Of a DNA stretch of 64,000 bases, positions 53,098 through 61,127 are shown piece after piece. The position numbers and the translations under genes were made by a program. The notes below the pieces were generated by a model. The model was not told the DNA's origin. It was given only the letters and a program-made list of their open reading frames with translations, and did not search any database. Positions within the stretch are counted from its first letter, which is position 1, and every line of letters begins with the position of its first letter. Origin of the DNA: Sorangiineae bacterium NIC37A_2 (GTDB lineage: Bacteria; Myxococcota_A; Polyangia; Polyangiales; Polyangiaceae); assembly GCA_002085155.1 (NCBI GenBank), contig NASX01000027.1, positions 1 through 64,000 of the forward strand. The letters run 5' to 3'.

Positions 53098-54252
53098 ATG
53101 CCCCGCGCCGAACCTCCCATGTCCCATGCATCCATCGAGGCACTACTCCGCCGTGGCCTCGATCACTACGGACGGAACGAAGTCATGGAAGCCGTCGCGC
53201 TCTGGCGCGAAGTTTTGCGCATCGACCCCTCGAACGAGCAAGCGGTCGACTTCCTTCAGACAGCCGGCTTCATTCCGGAAAAACCCGAGGCCCAGGTGCT
53301 CCCCTTCTCCCGGGAGTCCACGAGCGCTCGCGCTCCATCCCCCTACCCGCCCGCGCCGAGTGACACGAGCAGCGCGCCGCGGTTCCTGTCGCTCGCGCCC
53401 GACGCCCCGAAGCAGCTCATCACTCCCGACGGCGACCTCGCCGATCCGGAGCTCAAGACCCTGCTCATCGAGCGACGTTTCGAGGACGCCCTGCAGCGAC
53501 TCTACGCGCTGCGCTCCAAGCGCCCGCGCGACGAGGGTCTCTCGCGCAGCATCCAGCTCCTGCGCGAAAAACTCGCCGATGTTTACTCGGAGCAGCTGGT
53601 CCACCTGGACCGAGTTCCCCGCCTGACCTCGGCCGCCGAGAGACACGCCTTCAGCAGCGACGAACGTCAGATCGCCGCGCTGATCGACGGCATCTCCTCC
53701 TTCGGGGACATTGTCGCCGCCTCCAAGCTCGGCCGGGTGCCCACGCTACGCATCCTCTGCCAGCTCCAACAAGCGCACCTCATCACGAGCTCGTCCTCAA
53801 GCATCGCAGCTCCCCGACACGTCGGACCCGTGCCGGGCGCCTCGAAGGCGCATGCGCCTTCCGCATACCACCCACCCTCGCCCAAGGCCGCGTATCATCC
53901 GCCCACGCCTTCGGGACGCCCGACTCCCGCGCCCTCTTCCTCGTCCCCGGTCCTCACGCCTCCCTCCTTCGACGAACCTCCACCTTGGTCTCCGCCTCCG
54001 CGCGACCCGGGTGCCCCCGCAGGGAGCAAACCAGGCGGCTCATCGGCGCCGGTCAGTCCTCCTGCCTCCTCCCCCGAAGCCCGCGCGGCGGCCGCCTACG
54101 AGGCACGCTTCGCGCAGGCGATGCATTTTTACCTCGTGAGAGATTTTGAGCGTGCCATCGAGCTCTTTCGCCAATGCGAGGCCGAGCGTCCAGACGACCC
54201 GAGACCACGGCACAACCTCAAGGCGATCCAGAACCGCATGGGCAAATCATGA
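53098..54252 (+). CDS. TPR protein with central winged-helix-like segment
   Basis: 384 residues, first gene of a six-gene operon. A TPR-like helix pair lies at about 8-50 (GLDHYGRNEVMEAVALWREV). Residues about 175-230 resemble the small winged-helix segment found in DUF4388/PatA-type proteins (ALIDGISSFGDIVAASKLG, then TLRILCQLQQAHLI). A Pro/Ser-rich linker is followed by a second TPR-like pair at the C-terminus (AMHFYLVRDFERAIELFRQC). The pattern suggests an adaptor. Start is ATG 53098, with 53119 as alternative. It overlaps the ParA gene by 4 bp. Confidence 0.8.
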   Translation: MPRAEPPMSHASIEALLRRGLDHYGRNEVMEAVALWREVLRIDPSNEQAVDFLQTAGFIPEKPEAQVLPFSRESTSARAPSPYPPAPSDTSSAPRFLSLAPDAPKQLITPDGDLADPELKTLLIERRFEDALQRLYALRSKRPRDEGLSRSIQLLREKLADVYSEQLVHLDRVPRLTSAAERHAFSSDERQIAALIDGISSFGDIVAASKLGRVPTLRILCQLQQAHLITSSSSSIAAPRHVGPVPGASKAHAPSAYHPPSPKAAYHPPTPSGRPTPAPSSSSPVLTPPSFDEPPPWSPPPRDPGAPAGSKPGGSSAPVSPPASSPEARAAAAYEARFAQAMHFYLVRDFERAIELFRQCEAERPDDPRPRHNLKAIQNRMGKS

Positions 54253-55052
54253 AAACTGTTGCAATTGTGAGTCAGAAGGGCGGCGTGGGAAAGACCACTC
54301 TCGCGTTGAATCTCGGGTTTTCGCTAGCGAAGCTCGGACTTCGGGTGGTGCTCGTCGACGCCGATCCACAAGGAGGCATCGGCCATTCGCTCAAGGGCTC
54401 CGGGGAGTCACCCGGACTCGCCGGTTACGCGACCCACGGCACGCGCGTCCGCGACGCGCTGCTGCGCACGCGCATCCCGGAGTTCAACATCCTCCCAGTT
54501 GGTGACGTCCCTCCTGAATACACGCAGGATTTCTCCTCCCAGTTCGCCGACGGCATGGTCCTAGCGACAGCAATGGATGACCTCTCGGCGCTGTTCGACG
54601 TCGCGCTGATCGACACTCCCGCCGGCTTCAACGGCGTGACTCTCGGCGCTTTGCGGGCCAGCGATCTGGCGCTCTCTCCCGTCCAGGCTGAGCCGATCGC
54701 GCTCCGAACTCTCCCCCAGCTGCTCGCTGTGATCGGTGCGCTCCGGGAGCAGGGCGCACATGTCGAGCTCGCGGGACTCGTGCTCTCCATGCTCCAACAG
54801 CGAAACTCCGATTCACTCGCGGTGGCCGAGGAGGTCTGGTCGCGACTGCCCCCAGAGCTCGTGTTCGAGACGACGATTCCCCGCGATCCCGCGGTCCTCG
54901 CGGCGAGCAGCGCCGGCGTCCCCCTCGCGCTCACTCACCGCTTACATCTTCCGCCCGTCGCACTCAGCTTTGACCAGCTCGCCGCTGAGTTTGCACAACG
55001 CACAGGACTTCTCACCGGAGATGCTGATGAGCCGCTCAGCCTTTTTGCCTGA
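54249..55052 (+). CDS. ParA/MinD-family ATPase
   Basis: 267 residues. The deviant Walker A motif is KGGVGKTT (K10, K15), and VLVDADPQGG and VALIDTPAG give the other nucleotide-binding motifs. Such ATPases dimerise with ATP and position chromosomes, plasmids, or protein clusters. There is no ParB partner or parS-like site nearby and no plasmid genes, so it is better read as an orphan ParA that positions a cellular complex. The ATG at 54249 overlaps the preceding stop (ATGA), and its stop is overlapped by the next gene. Confidence 0.94.
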   Translation: MKTVAIVSQKGGVGKTTLALNLGFSLAKLGLRVVLVDADPQGGIGHSLKGSGESPGLAGYATHGTRVRDALLRTRIPEFNILPVGDVPPEYTQDFSSQFADGMVLATAMDDLSALFDVALIDTPAGFNGVTLGALRASDLALSPVQAEPIALRTLPQLLAVIGALREQGAHVELAGLVLSMLQQRNSDSLAVAEEVWSRLPPELVFETTIPRDPAVLAASSAGVPLALTHRLHLPPVALSFDQLAAEFAQRTGLLTGDADEPLSLFA

Positions 55053-55656
55053 TTCGGTCCGCCTGCGGGGCCTTCTGCATGGACTGCACGCGAGGCCCGC
55101 GCCCTCGACGCCGCGCATCCCCGCCTCTGGGCACTACCGAACCCTCGACAGCGAGCCGTCTCCCGCGCAGCGACCCTCCTTCGAGGTTCCCCGCATCGAA
55201 CCTACGGTCCCGCCCAGAAAGACGCTGTCGCCGAGCCACCTGCCGGAGCCGACCGTACGGATCCCTCTGAACGGCTCGCTCGATGACCGATTCCTCGCGT
55301 TCGCGGCCTGGGCCAAGGAGGCCACCCACGCCATCTCCGTGTTCGTCACAGACAGCGAAGGTCTATCGATGATGCCGTCGACCGTCACCGAAGACTACCT
55401 CGCGGTCGCCGCCGAAATCTCCGCAGCCCAGCGCAAGCTGAGCCAGCTCCTCAAGGCGGTCGAGGGTGGCAGCACACGCCTCGAACTCGGGTCCTCTCCG
55501 ATCGTCGGAGTCCGCTTCATCGAGCTCATCTCGTGCAACACGGACTTCGGAGATTTCACGATCGGACTCCTTCTCTCCGAGCACCTTGGCTCAGGCCTCA
55601 CCAAAGGCCTGCGCGCTGCATTGCGGTCGTATTTAATGGCAGACCCGACAAATTAA
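55027..55656 (+). CDS. Roadblock/LC7-like protein with long N-terminal extension
   Basis: 209 residues. The first 90 are Pro/Arg-rich and probably disordered; about residues 95-205 resemble a divergent roadblock/LC7 domain (AISVFVTDSEGLSMMPS, then a helical and strand region ending IELISCNTDFGDFTIGLLL). Roadblock proteins in bacteria act on small GTPases such as MglA. Two ATGs are possible: 55021 touches the GGAG, while 55027 has a 6-nt spacer and is preferred. It overlaps the ParA gene by 26 bp. Confidence 0.72.
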   Translation: MSRSAFLPDSVRLRGLLHGLHARPAPSTPRIPASGHYRTLDSEPSPAQRPSFEVPRIEPTVPPRKTLSPSHLPEPTVRIPLNGSLDDRFLAFAAWAKEATHAISVFVTDSEGLSMMPSTVTEDYLAVAAEISAAQRKLSQLLKAVEGGSTRLELGSSPIVGVRFIELISCNTDFGDFTIGLLLSEHLGSGLTKGLRAALRSYLMADPTN

Positions 55657-55668
55657 GGCAAATATCAA

Positions 55669-56244
55669 ATGGTTCAGAGTGTGCAGCAAGTAGTCGCAGG
55701 GGTACCTTCCCTGCGTGGAGTGATCGTCACGGCGATGCCGGACTGTCTCCTCATCGACTCATGGATGAGGGACAACGAGAACTGGGCCTCCGAAGACGTC
55801 GCGGCCTATTTTGGTGACCTGATCCGCGCCAACCGCGAGGGGCTCAAGGCACTACATGCCTGGTCTGCGGAGATGGAGGTGACGATCGAGTCGACGGACA
55901 TGCTCCTCGTGCTCCGCGAAATCTCGACAGACTTCGTCGTCGGGTTCATTTTCGAGCGGGCGACTCCCCTGGGGATGGTGCGGCTCCACGTACGTCGCTC
56001 CATGGGAATTTTGGCCGAAATGTTGCCGAAGGTGCAGCCCGAGCAGCGTCCGCGCGCGCTCCGGGTCGCCGACTTCTTGGCTCGTTACGCGCCCGATCCT
56101 CACACCGCGCTCCAGCGCGCCGCTCTCCGCTCGGGCATCCCGCTCGAGCTCCTCAAGTCGCCGGAGAAGCTCTCTCCGGAACAACTCGAAATCTTCGAAC
56201 GCTCGGTACAGGACATCTTGGGGCTCGAGACGCTCAGCCTGTGA
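55669..56244 (+). CDS. Roadblock/LC7 domain protein
   Basis: 191 residues. The N-terminal 115 residues fit a roadblock/LC7 domain: VPSLRGVIVTAMPDCLLIDS as the first helix-strand and ESTDMLLVLREISTDFVVGF as the central strands. The C-terminal 70 residues are helical and not recognised. It follows the first roadblock-like gene after 12 bp, so two different roadblock-type subunits are made side by side, as in heteromeric roadblock complexes. No MglA-type GTPase is in the window. Confidence 0.78.
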   Translation: MVQSVQQVVAGVPSLRGVIVTAMPDCLLIDSWMRDNENWASEDVAAYFGDLIRANREGLKALHAWSAEMEVTIESTDMLLVLREISTDFVVGFIFERATPLGMVRLHVRRSMGILAEMLPKVQPEQRPRALRVADFLARYAPDPHTALQRAALRSGIPLELLKSPEKLSPEQLEIFERSVQDILGLETLSL

Positions 56245-56251
56245 GTGCATC

Positions 56252-57517
56252 ATGACGGAACTAAATCTCGGCACCCATCGCACATTCATCCCCGAACAGG
56301 AGCTCATGTTCCTGGCGGACGAGCCAGTGGTTTACCATTGCCACCACTTCAACCTCTTCCTCGACCAGACGATCGACGATGGCCTGGGCGCGGCGGAGGG
56401 GACCCTCTTACGCACCGAGGCCGCAGCCGAATTCTCGTATCGCCTCCTCAAGAATCTGTGCGAAAGGACAAACGCCGACACGCCCCCTGAGCGACTTCAG
56501 CTCGCCCGGGAGCTCTTCCGCCAGCTGGGCCATGGCACACTCGAGATCAACGCAGACGCCGACGGTGGCCAGGTCATCGGCACCCACCTCCACTACGGCT
56601 TCGCCTGGCAGGAGAAGTACGGGAAGAAGGTCAAACGCCACTATCCAGCGGACGCCTTCGCCGCCGGTTTCTCTTCTGCGGCCGTCGAAATCGCCTTCGG
56701 ACTCCCCCAGGGTTCGCTCACAGCGAAAGAGGAGCAATGTTTCGCGCTCAAGGATAAGAACTGCGTGTTCAGTCTGAAGCGGAGGGTGCCGCCCGTCCTC
56801 GACGGCGCGCCGGTCGACGCCCAGTCGACCCTCGCCGTGGTCGGTCCTCCCGAAAACGGGATCGGCGAAGACGTCATCCAGCCTATTGCCCAAGGCCTCA
56901 AGGAGTTCACCGCCGGGGTCGCCGGGGACGAGCGAGGTCTCGTGCAGGCGTTCGGCGTGTTCGTCACGATGCAGCTCACGGGTTACTACAATCGCGTCTC
57001 CTACGACGCCGTCAGGCGCATCGAAGCCAAGGCGCCCCACTCCGTCGGAGTGCTGGAAGAGCTGCTCCGCGAGTCGGGACACGTGTGCGTGTTCAATACC
57101 TTCGGCGGGATCTTGTTGTCTCCCGAGTGGGAAGGGCTGGTCGGTCCGCTCACGGACGATCCTCTCGACATCTTGAAGTGGAGCATCGCGATCGGAAGGG
57201 CCCTCGGTATGGGGCGCTGGGTGATCGCGGAGTTCGAGGCCGATCGGCGCTTCGTGGTCCGAACCTCGAGCTCGTACGAGTCGGCCTACTACCGGACGCG
57301 GTATGGGCTCGCGGATCGCCCCGTGGAGTACTTGTTCCAAGGAGCAGCCCTCGCCATGGCGCAGCTCGCACATCGCGTGAAGTTCACGGAGAAGCCCGCA
57401 CTCACGCCCGAGTACTATCAGTCGCTCTTCAAGGGCGGCGTGCCATGGCAAGCCGAGCAAACCCGCTCGATCGTCTGCGGCGATACGTTCAGCGAAATCG
57501 TCGTCACCCGCAAATGA
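56252..57517 (+). CDS. Double V4R-like domain protein
   Basis: 421 residues. The first half ends with a V4R (4-vinyl reductase-type) pattern, AFAAGFSSAAVEIAFG, then EEQCFALKDKNCVF with C163 and C171, similar to the E-x2-C-x-A-x-GD-x2-C-x-F of the family. The second half repeats it in degenerate form (PVEYLFQGAALAMAQLAH ... TRSIVCGDTFSEIVV). V4R domains bind small hydrophobic ligands or metal in other proteins. A histidine-rich YHCHHFN lies near residue 28. The start is ATG 56252, 7 bp after the roadblock gene. The stop overlaps the next gene by 4 bp. Confidence 0.7.
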   Translation: MTELNLGTHRTFIPEQELMFLADEPVVYHCHHFNLFLDQTIDDGLGAAEGTLLRTEAAAEFSYRLLKNLCERTNADTPPERLQLARELFRQLGHGTLEINADADGGQVIGTHLHYGFAWQEKYGKKVKRHYPADAFAAGFSSAAVEIAFGLPQGSLTAKEEQCFALKDKNCVFSLKRRVPPVLDGAPVDAQSTLAVVGPPENGIGEDVIQPIAQGLKEFTAGVAGDERGLVQAFGVFVTMQLTGYYNRVSYDAVRRIEAKAPHSVGVLEELLRESGHVCVFNTFGGILLSPEWEGLVGPLTDDPLDILKWSIAIGRALGMGRWVIAEFEADRRFVVRTSSSYESAYYRTRYGLADRPVEYLFQGAALAMAQLAHRVKFTEKPALTPEYYQSLFKGGVPWQAEQTRSIVCGDTFSEIVVTRK

Positions 57518-57867
57518 TCGAAGATGATCGAAACGCAGGAGCGCCCGCGCCGAGCTCTGGTCCCGCCGAGGTCCAGATTCGGACGGGCCATTCCTGCTAT
57601 CGTGGACTGACTTGGGACTGTGAGCTCACGCCCCGAAAGAGCGTGGACCTGATCATCGCTCACCTTCTCTCGCTCGGGTTTATCGACGAGTCTCGCGGGG
57701 CTCGGGTCCGGGAGCTCGTGCATCCCGAGGCTCATCGCGTCATCCTGATTCCGAGCACCGGCCGTGTGCAGCTTCGGCTGCACTACCTCACGCCGCCCGA
57801 AAAGCGCCGCGAGGTCGCCGAGAACTTCGCTGGGTTGCTTCTGGGCGCCGCGCGCGCCGCCGCCTGA
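57514..57867 (+). CDS. Small conserved-looking protein ending the ParA operon
   Basis: 117 residues, family not recognised. It has an alternating helix-strand plan: LTPRKSVDLIIAHLLSLGFI, then PEAHRVILIPSTGRVQLRLH, and ends in a helix. The ATG overlaps the V4R-like stop (ATGA). The last gene before a strong terminator, it is likely a subunit or modifier of the same complex. Confidence 0.75.
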   Translation: MIEDDRNAGAPAPSSGPAEVQIRTGHSCYRGLTWDCELTPRKSVDLIIAHLLSLGFIDESRGARVRELVHPEAHRVILIPSTGRVQLRLHYLTPPEKRREVAENFAGLLLGAARAAA

Positions 57868-57920
57868 GACGGTCCAAGCCCCCGATCCGCAGAAGATCGC
57901 TGAACTCAACGTAAAATGGC

Positions 57921-57956
57921 CCTTCTGAGCGATCGTTTCGCCGATTGCTCAGAAGG
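57921..57956. terminator. Strong bidirectional terminator
   Basis: A stem of about 15 bp including one G-T pair (CCTTCTGAGCGATCG at 57921-57935 with CGATTGCTCAGAAGG at 57942-57956) lies between the convergent ParA operon and the methyltransferase gene. It is the best terminator in the window. Confidence 0.8.
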
Positions 57957-58003
57957 AACGCGCCGCAGAATCACCGAAAATGCGCGGGGGCTCGCGTACG
58001 AGC

Positions 58004-59050
58004 TCAGGCGCGCGGCTTTGTCCCGACGGCGATCAACGCCTGGCTCGTCACCGCGTACGGCCCCTTTCCCTGTCGCTCGTGGAAGCCTTGGACCAAAACG
58101 TCGCGGAAACGAACCTTCTCCTCCTCCGTCATCCGATCAAACAGGCTCACCGACGAGGGGGTCATCAGCGGCAAGAACTCGGCGAAGAGCTCCGCCTTCT
58201 CCAGAACCCAAACGTGAGTAACGCTCACGACGTGCGCGTTCGAGAACCCTTGAGCCAAGAAGCGACGCTTGAGCTCGCGTTCACTCGCGAGCTCGAGCCA
58301 GGTCGGCGTCGACTCAGAAGGTACGGCGATGTCCGCGAGCATCGCCGTCTCACCGACGAGGCGCATCAGCTCGACGCGAGCCGGCAGCGCCCAGGTCGCG
58401 ATCACGGCCTGACCTCCAGGTTTCGTCACGCGGAAGAGCTCGGCGAGTCCGCGCATGTGATCGGGAAAGAACATCAGTCCAAAAAGCGATGCCGAGACGT
58501 CAAAGCTGTTCTCTGGAAGCGCGAGGTTCATCCCATCCATCACGGCGGTCTCGACCTGGGACAAACCTCGCCCGATACAGTGCTGTCTTAAGGAGTCGAT
58601 CATTTTCGGGGAGAAGTCGGTGGCGAGAACCTTCGCTCCCCGCTCCGCCGCCGCGAAGGTAAAAGCGCCAGTTCCCGCAGCAACATCGAGCACTTCCGCG
58701 CCAGGCCGTAGATGCACCAGGCGGGCGGCGTCCCTCGCGAACGGCCCCGTCACCGACTCCGCGAAGACAGAGTAGGCATCCGAGCATTCACACCACGCGC
58801 TCGAATACTGTTCGGGCGGGCGCGAGCCTCTCTTCCAAGACGACGAGGCGCGTTCCGGTTCCTCGTCCAGATCATCATCGTCATCGTCGTCGTCGACCGA
58901 ATCTCGACGCACACCAATGCGGAAGGTTCCACTCGGGCTTCCACCCTCGGGCGCCTCAGCATCCTGAGCATGTCCTGAAGTTTGCTTCCTGGTTACCCCT
59001 GACATCTCGAGCGATCCTTTCGGTAGTTCAATAAGCACAGAGTAGCTCAT
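58004..59050 (-). CDS. SAM-dependent methyltransferase, UbiE-like
   Basis: 348 residues. Residues about 120-260 form a class I methyltransferase domain with motif I VLDVAAGTGAFTFAA and the LFRVTKPGGQAVI post-motif. The closest named group by eye is UbiE/COQ5-like, but the substrate cannot be assigned. The N-terminal 100 residues are not part of the fold and contain a run of eight Asp (DDDDDDDD) followed by LDEEPE. The ATG at 59050 is used; a TTG three codons upstream also opens the frame. Not clustered with quinone genes. Confidence 0.85.
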   Translation of the reverse strand: MSYSVLIELPKGSLEMSGVTRKQTSGHAQDAEAPEGGSPSGTFRIGVRRDSVDDDDDDDDLDEEPERASSSWKRGSRPPEQYSSAWCECSDAYSVFAESVTGPFARDAARLVHLRPGAEVLDVAAGTGAFTFAAAERGAKVLATDFSPKMIDSLRQHCIGRGLSQVETAVMDGMNLALPENSFDVSASLFGLMFFPDHMRGLAELFRVTKPGGQAVIATWALPARVELMRLVGETAMLADIAVPSESTPTWLELASERELKRRFLAQGFSNAHVVSVTHVWVLEKAELFAEFLPLMTPSSVSLFDRMTEEEKVRFRDVLVQGFHERQGKGPYAVTSQALIAVGTKPRA

Positions 59051-59685
59051 CGACGCCAACTCTCAACTCAATTTTCTCTCACAATTGGTAAACCGGCGAG
59101 CATCCTCGCCAAAATTTTTTCCGACGATTTTTTGTCGAACGAACGTCTTTTTGCGCGGCGTGTCACCCGTCGCGCCGCATCACATTTCTCTCGCGTGAAG
59201 CCCGTTTCATGTTCGAAAATTTTCATCGCACGCGGACAGTTGTCCGAACGTTCGATCAGCCGTTCAGCTTCATTCTCATTCAGAGATCTCCCGAAGATCT
59301 CGAAGAGAGGATCGCTTCTTCTCACTCGCGCGAGCACCGCGAGTTCCTCAGTCGAAGGCAGCTACGGCGCGCGTATCAATTTGAGAAGAGGGATGCGCAC
59401 AGGAAAGTGAGATGTCGATGAACTCCGGTCGGCCGTTCGGTCGAAGTGTCTAAATTTTACCTAAAGAACTGACTGTCCATCCGACCAAGCCTGACTGCCG
59501 AGACGAATCGCGTTCGTCAGGGCCGACGGGGGAAGTGTCCGAAACGAAAGAGCGCGCGCGTCGGGCGCAAGAGCGCGAAGCGCGGAGCGCGCGGGAGCGC
59601 GAGCGGTAGGCGGTGAGGAAGGTTGAAGGCTCGGCCTCGCTCGGTTGGAGGTGATGGGCCGGGGCCAAAGCAAACCCTGAGACTT
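59051..59685. other. 635-bp intergenic region
   Basis: No gene is supported with confidence. The left half (59060-59460) is less GC-rich than its surroundings. A weak minus-strand frame of 89 codons (59068-59337, GTG start) is possible but has no family. The right part (about 59550-59610) is a dense cluster of GAGCGCG-like heptamers. The left half likely contains the methyltransferase promoter. Confidence 0.45.
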
Positions 59686-60555
59686 CTACTCGGCGTTTTT
59701 GCAGCAGCGAACGCCGAGAGAATAGTCCGCGTAGGCGGGCCCGTGGTTCTCGATCTTGGCTTCGCAGCCCTCTCGCGTGCCTCGCGAATAGAAGCCGCCG
59801 ACGAAGACGCCCTTTTCATCCGCGATCCACTCGTCGAGATTCCCAACCATGTCGTAGATCTGATCGGAGCCGTGTTTCGAGGCGCAGCCCGGAAGCGCTC
59901 CGGTCAAAAGAAGCATCGGCTTCTCCCCTTCCTCGCGCACCAGGTGCAGCCGGGGGTCGAGGTGTCCCACTGAGGAGTTCCCGTGGAGCTCAAAGGCCGG
60001 GTGCATGTTCCGGAACACGTTGCAGCGGCCGGGCTCGAAGTTGTCTCCGTAGGGATGTTTCGTGCCGCGGTCCGAGCGACAGGCTCTCGTCCACTCGGCC
60101 TCGCTGCACAGCCGCTTCCCCGCGGCCTGACAGGCGCGCTCCGCTACGAAATAGCTCATATACCCCTGAGGCAAGACACCCGGAGCACTGACCGCCCTCG
60201 GGGAGAACGTGCCGCGCTGGATCTCGGGGACCTCGGGCACCGAAATCTGTCGGGCGCGCGCCGGTCCCTGACGGCCCGCTTCGATGGACCAGTATTCGTA
60301 CGCGACACGCAAGAGGCGAGGATCGGGAGGATAGAAGGGAGAAAGAGGCTGGCCCGTCTTGTCGTCGACGAGGTGCGCCTCGTAGCGATCGACACACGTC
60401 CTACCAACCAACGCCATTTCCGTCGGACACAGTTGGCGCGCGGCCCGAGCTACTGTCGTCGATCCCGACGGGGTGAGGGACAGGAGACATCCAAGGGCCA
60501 AACACGCGCCGGTCATGCGCAGCGCGACACGAAAAGAGAAGAGCGACCTTCGCAT
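59686..60555 (-). CDS. SUMF1/FGE-like secreted protein
   Basis: 289 residues with a signal-like hydrophobic N-terminus (about 12-35). The rest follows the formylglycine-generating-enzyme/sulfatase-modifying-factor fold: CPTEMALVGRTCVDRYEA, CQAAGKRLCSEAEWTRACR, then DMVGNLDEWIAD and the C-terminal GVRCC. The catalytic CRxAxR-type segment of true FGE is not seen and no sulfatase is near, so a binding or structural role is more likely than formylglycine formation. Third gene of serA-yqgE-SUMF1 (6-bp gap). Confidence 0.85.
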   Translation of the reverse strand: MRRSLFSFRVALRMTGACLALGCLLSLTPSGSTTVARAARQLCPTEMALVGRTCVDRYEAHLVDDKTGQPLSPFYPPDPRLLRVAYEYWSIEAGRQGPARARQISVPEVPEIQRGTFSPRAVSAPGVLPQGYMSYFVAERACQAAGKRLCSEAEWTRACRSDRGTKHPYGDNFEPGRCNVFRNMHPAFELHGNSSVGHLDPRLHLVREEGEKPMLLLTGALPGCASKHGSDQIYDMVGNLDEWIADEKGVFVGGFYSRGTREGCEAKIENHGPAYADYSLGVRCCKNAE

Positions 60556-60561
60556 CCCTTC

Positions 60562-61125
60562 TTACGCCGAGCCCACCGTCCGCGCGGTGAACGACATCGG
60601 AGTCAGGCCGAGCCTCTCGTAGGCCTTCTGCCAGGCGTCGCGAGGGTTCGTCTGGAACACAACCTCCGGGTCGACGGAGCTCGGGAGCCAGGCGCCTTCG
60701 CGAATCTCGCCTTCGAGTTGATCGGGACCCCAGCCCGCGTACCCGGCCAGGCCGATCACCTGCGGCACCTCAGCGCCCCTCGCTAGCGCCTCGAGAAAGT
60801 CCTTGGAGGCGGTCGCGTAGATGCCCGGGGAGACCTGGAACTGGCCGTCGACGCCGGGCAGGCGCTCGGATTCGGGGTAGATGAGCCAAACCTGGCCCTC
60901 GAGCACCGGCCCACCGCGGCGCACTTCGCCCGGACAGGGGCGTTCGGTCTCGGAGATCCCTGCTCTTACGAACAGCTCACTCATCCGCATCACCCGCGCG
61001 CCGTTCAGGATCCACCCGAAGGCGCCGTCCTCATCGTGCGACGCGAGCAGAACGACCGAACGTTCGAAGTTCGGATCACCGAGCGGCGGCGCAGCGATGA
61101 GGAGTCCGGGGGCCAGTTTTGACAT
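60562..61125 (-). CDS. yqgE: YqgE/AlgH family protein
   Basis: 187 residues, normal length for the conserved YqgE/AlgH (DUF179) family, whose molecular function is still unclear. Family stretches are LAPGLLIAAPPLGDPNFERS, RRGGPVLEGQVWLI and LAGYAGWGPDQLEGEI. The ATG at 61125 is 2 bp after the serA stop. Confidence 0.95.
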   Translation of the reverse strand: MSKLAPGLLIAAPPLGDPNFERSVVLLASHDEDGAFGWILNGARVMRMSELFVRAGISETERPCPGEVRRGGPVLEGQVWLIYPESERLPGVDGQFQVSPGIYATASKDFLEALARGAEVPQVIGLAGYAGWGPDQLEGEIREGAWLPSSVDPEVVFQTNPRDAWQKAYERLGLTPMSFTARTVGSA

Positions 61126-61127
61126 TT

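Noticed and set aside
54249-55052. Plasmid or chromosome partition ParA with parS sites
   Set aside because: No ParB gene and no parS-like palindrome (TGTTTCACGTGAAACA type) nearby. Neighbours are roadblock and V4R-like genes.
59068-59337. 89-codon minus-strand gene
   Set aside because: Only a weak ribosome-binding site, no family, and base use unlike its neighbours. Kept as a possibility within the intergenic entry.
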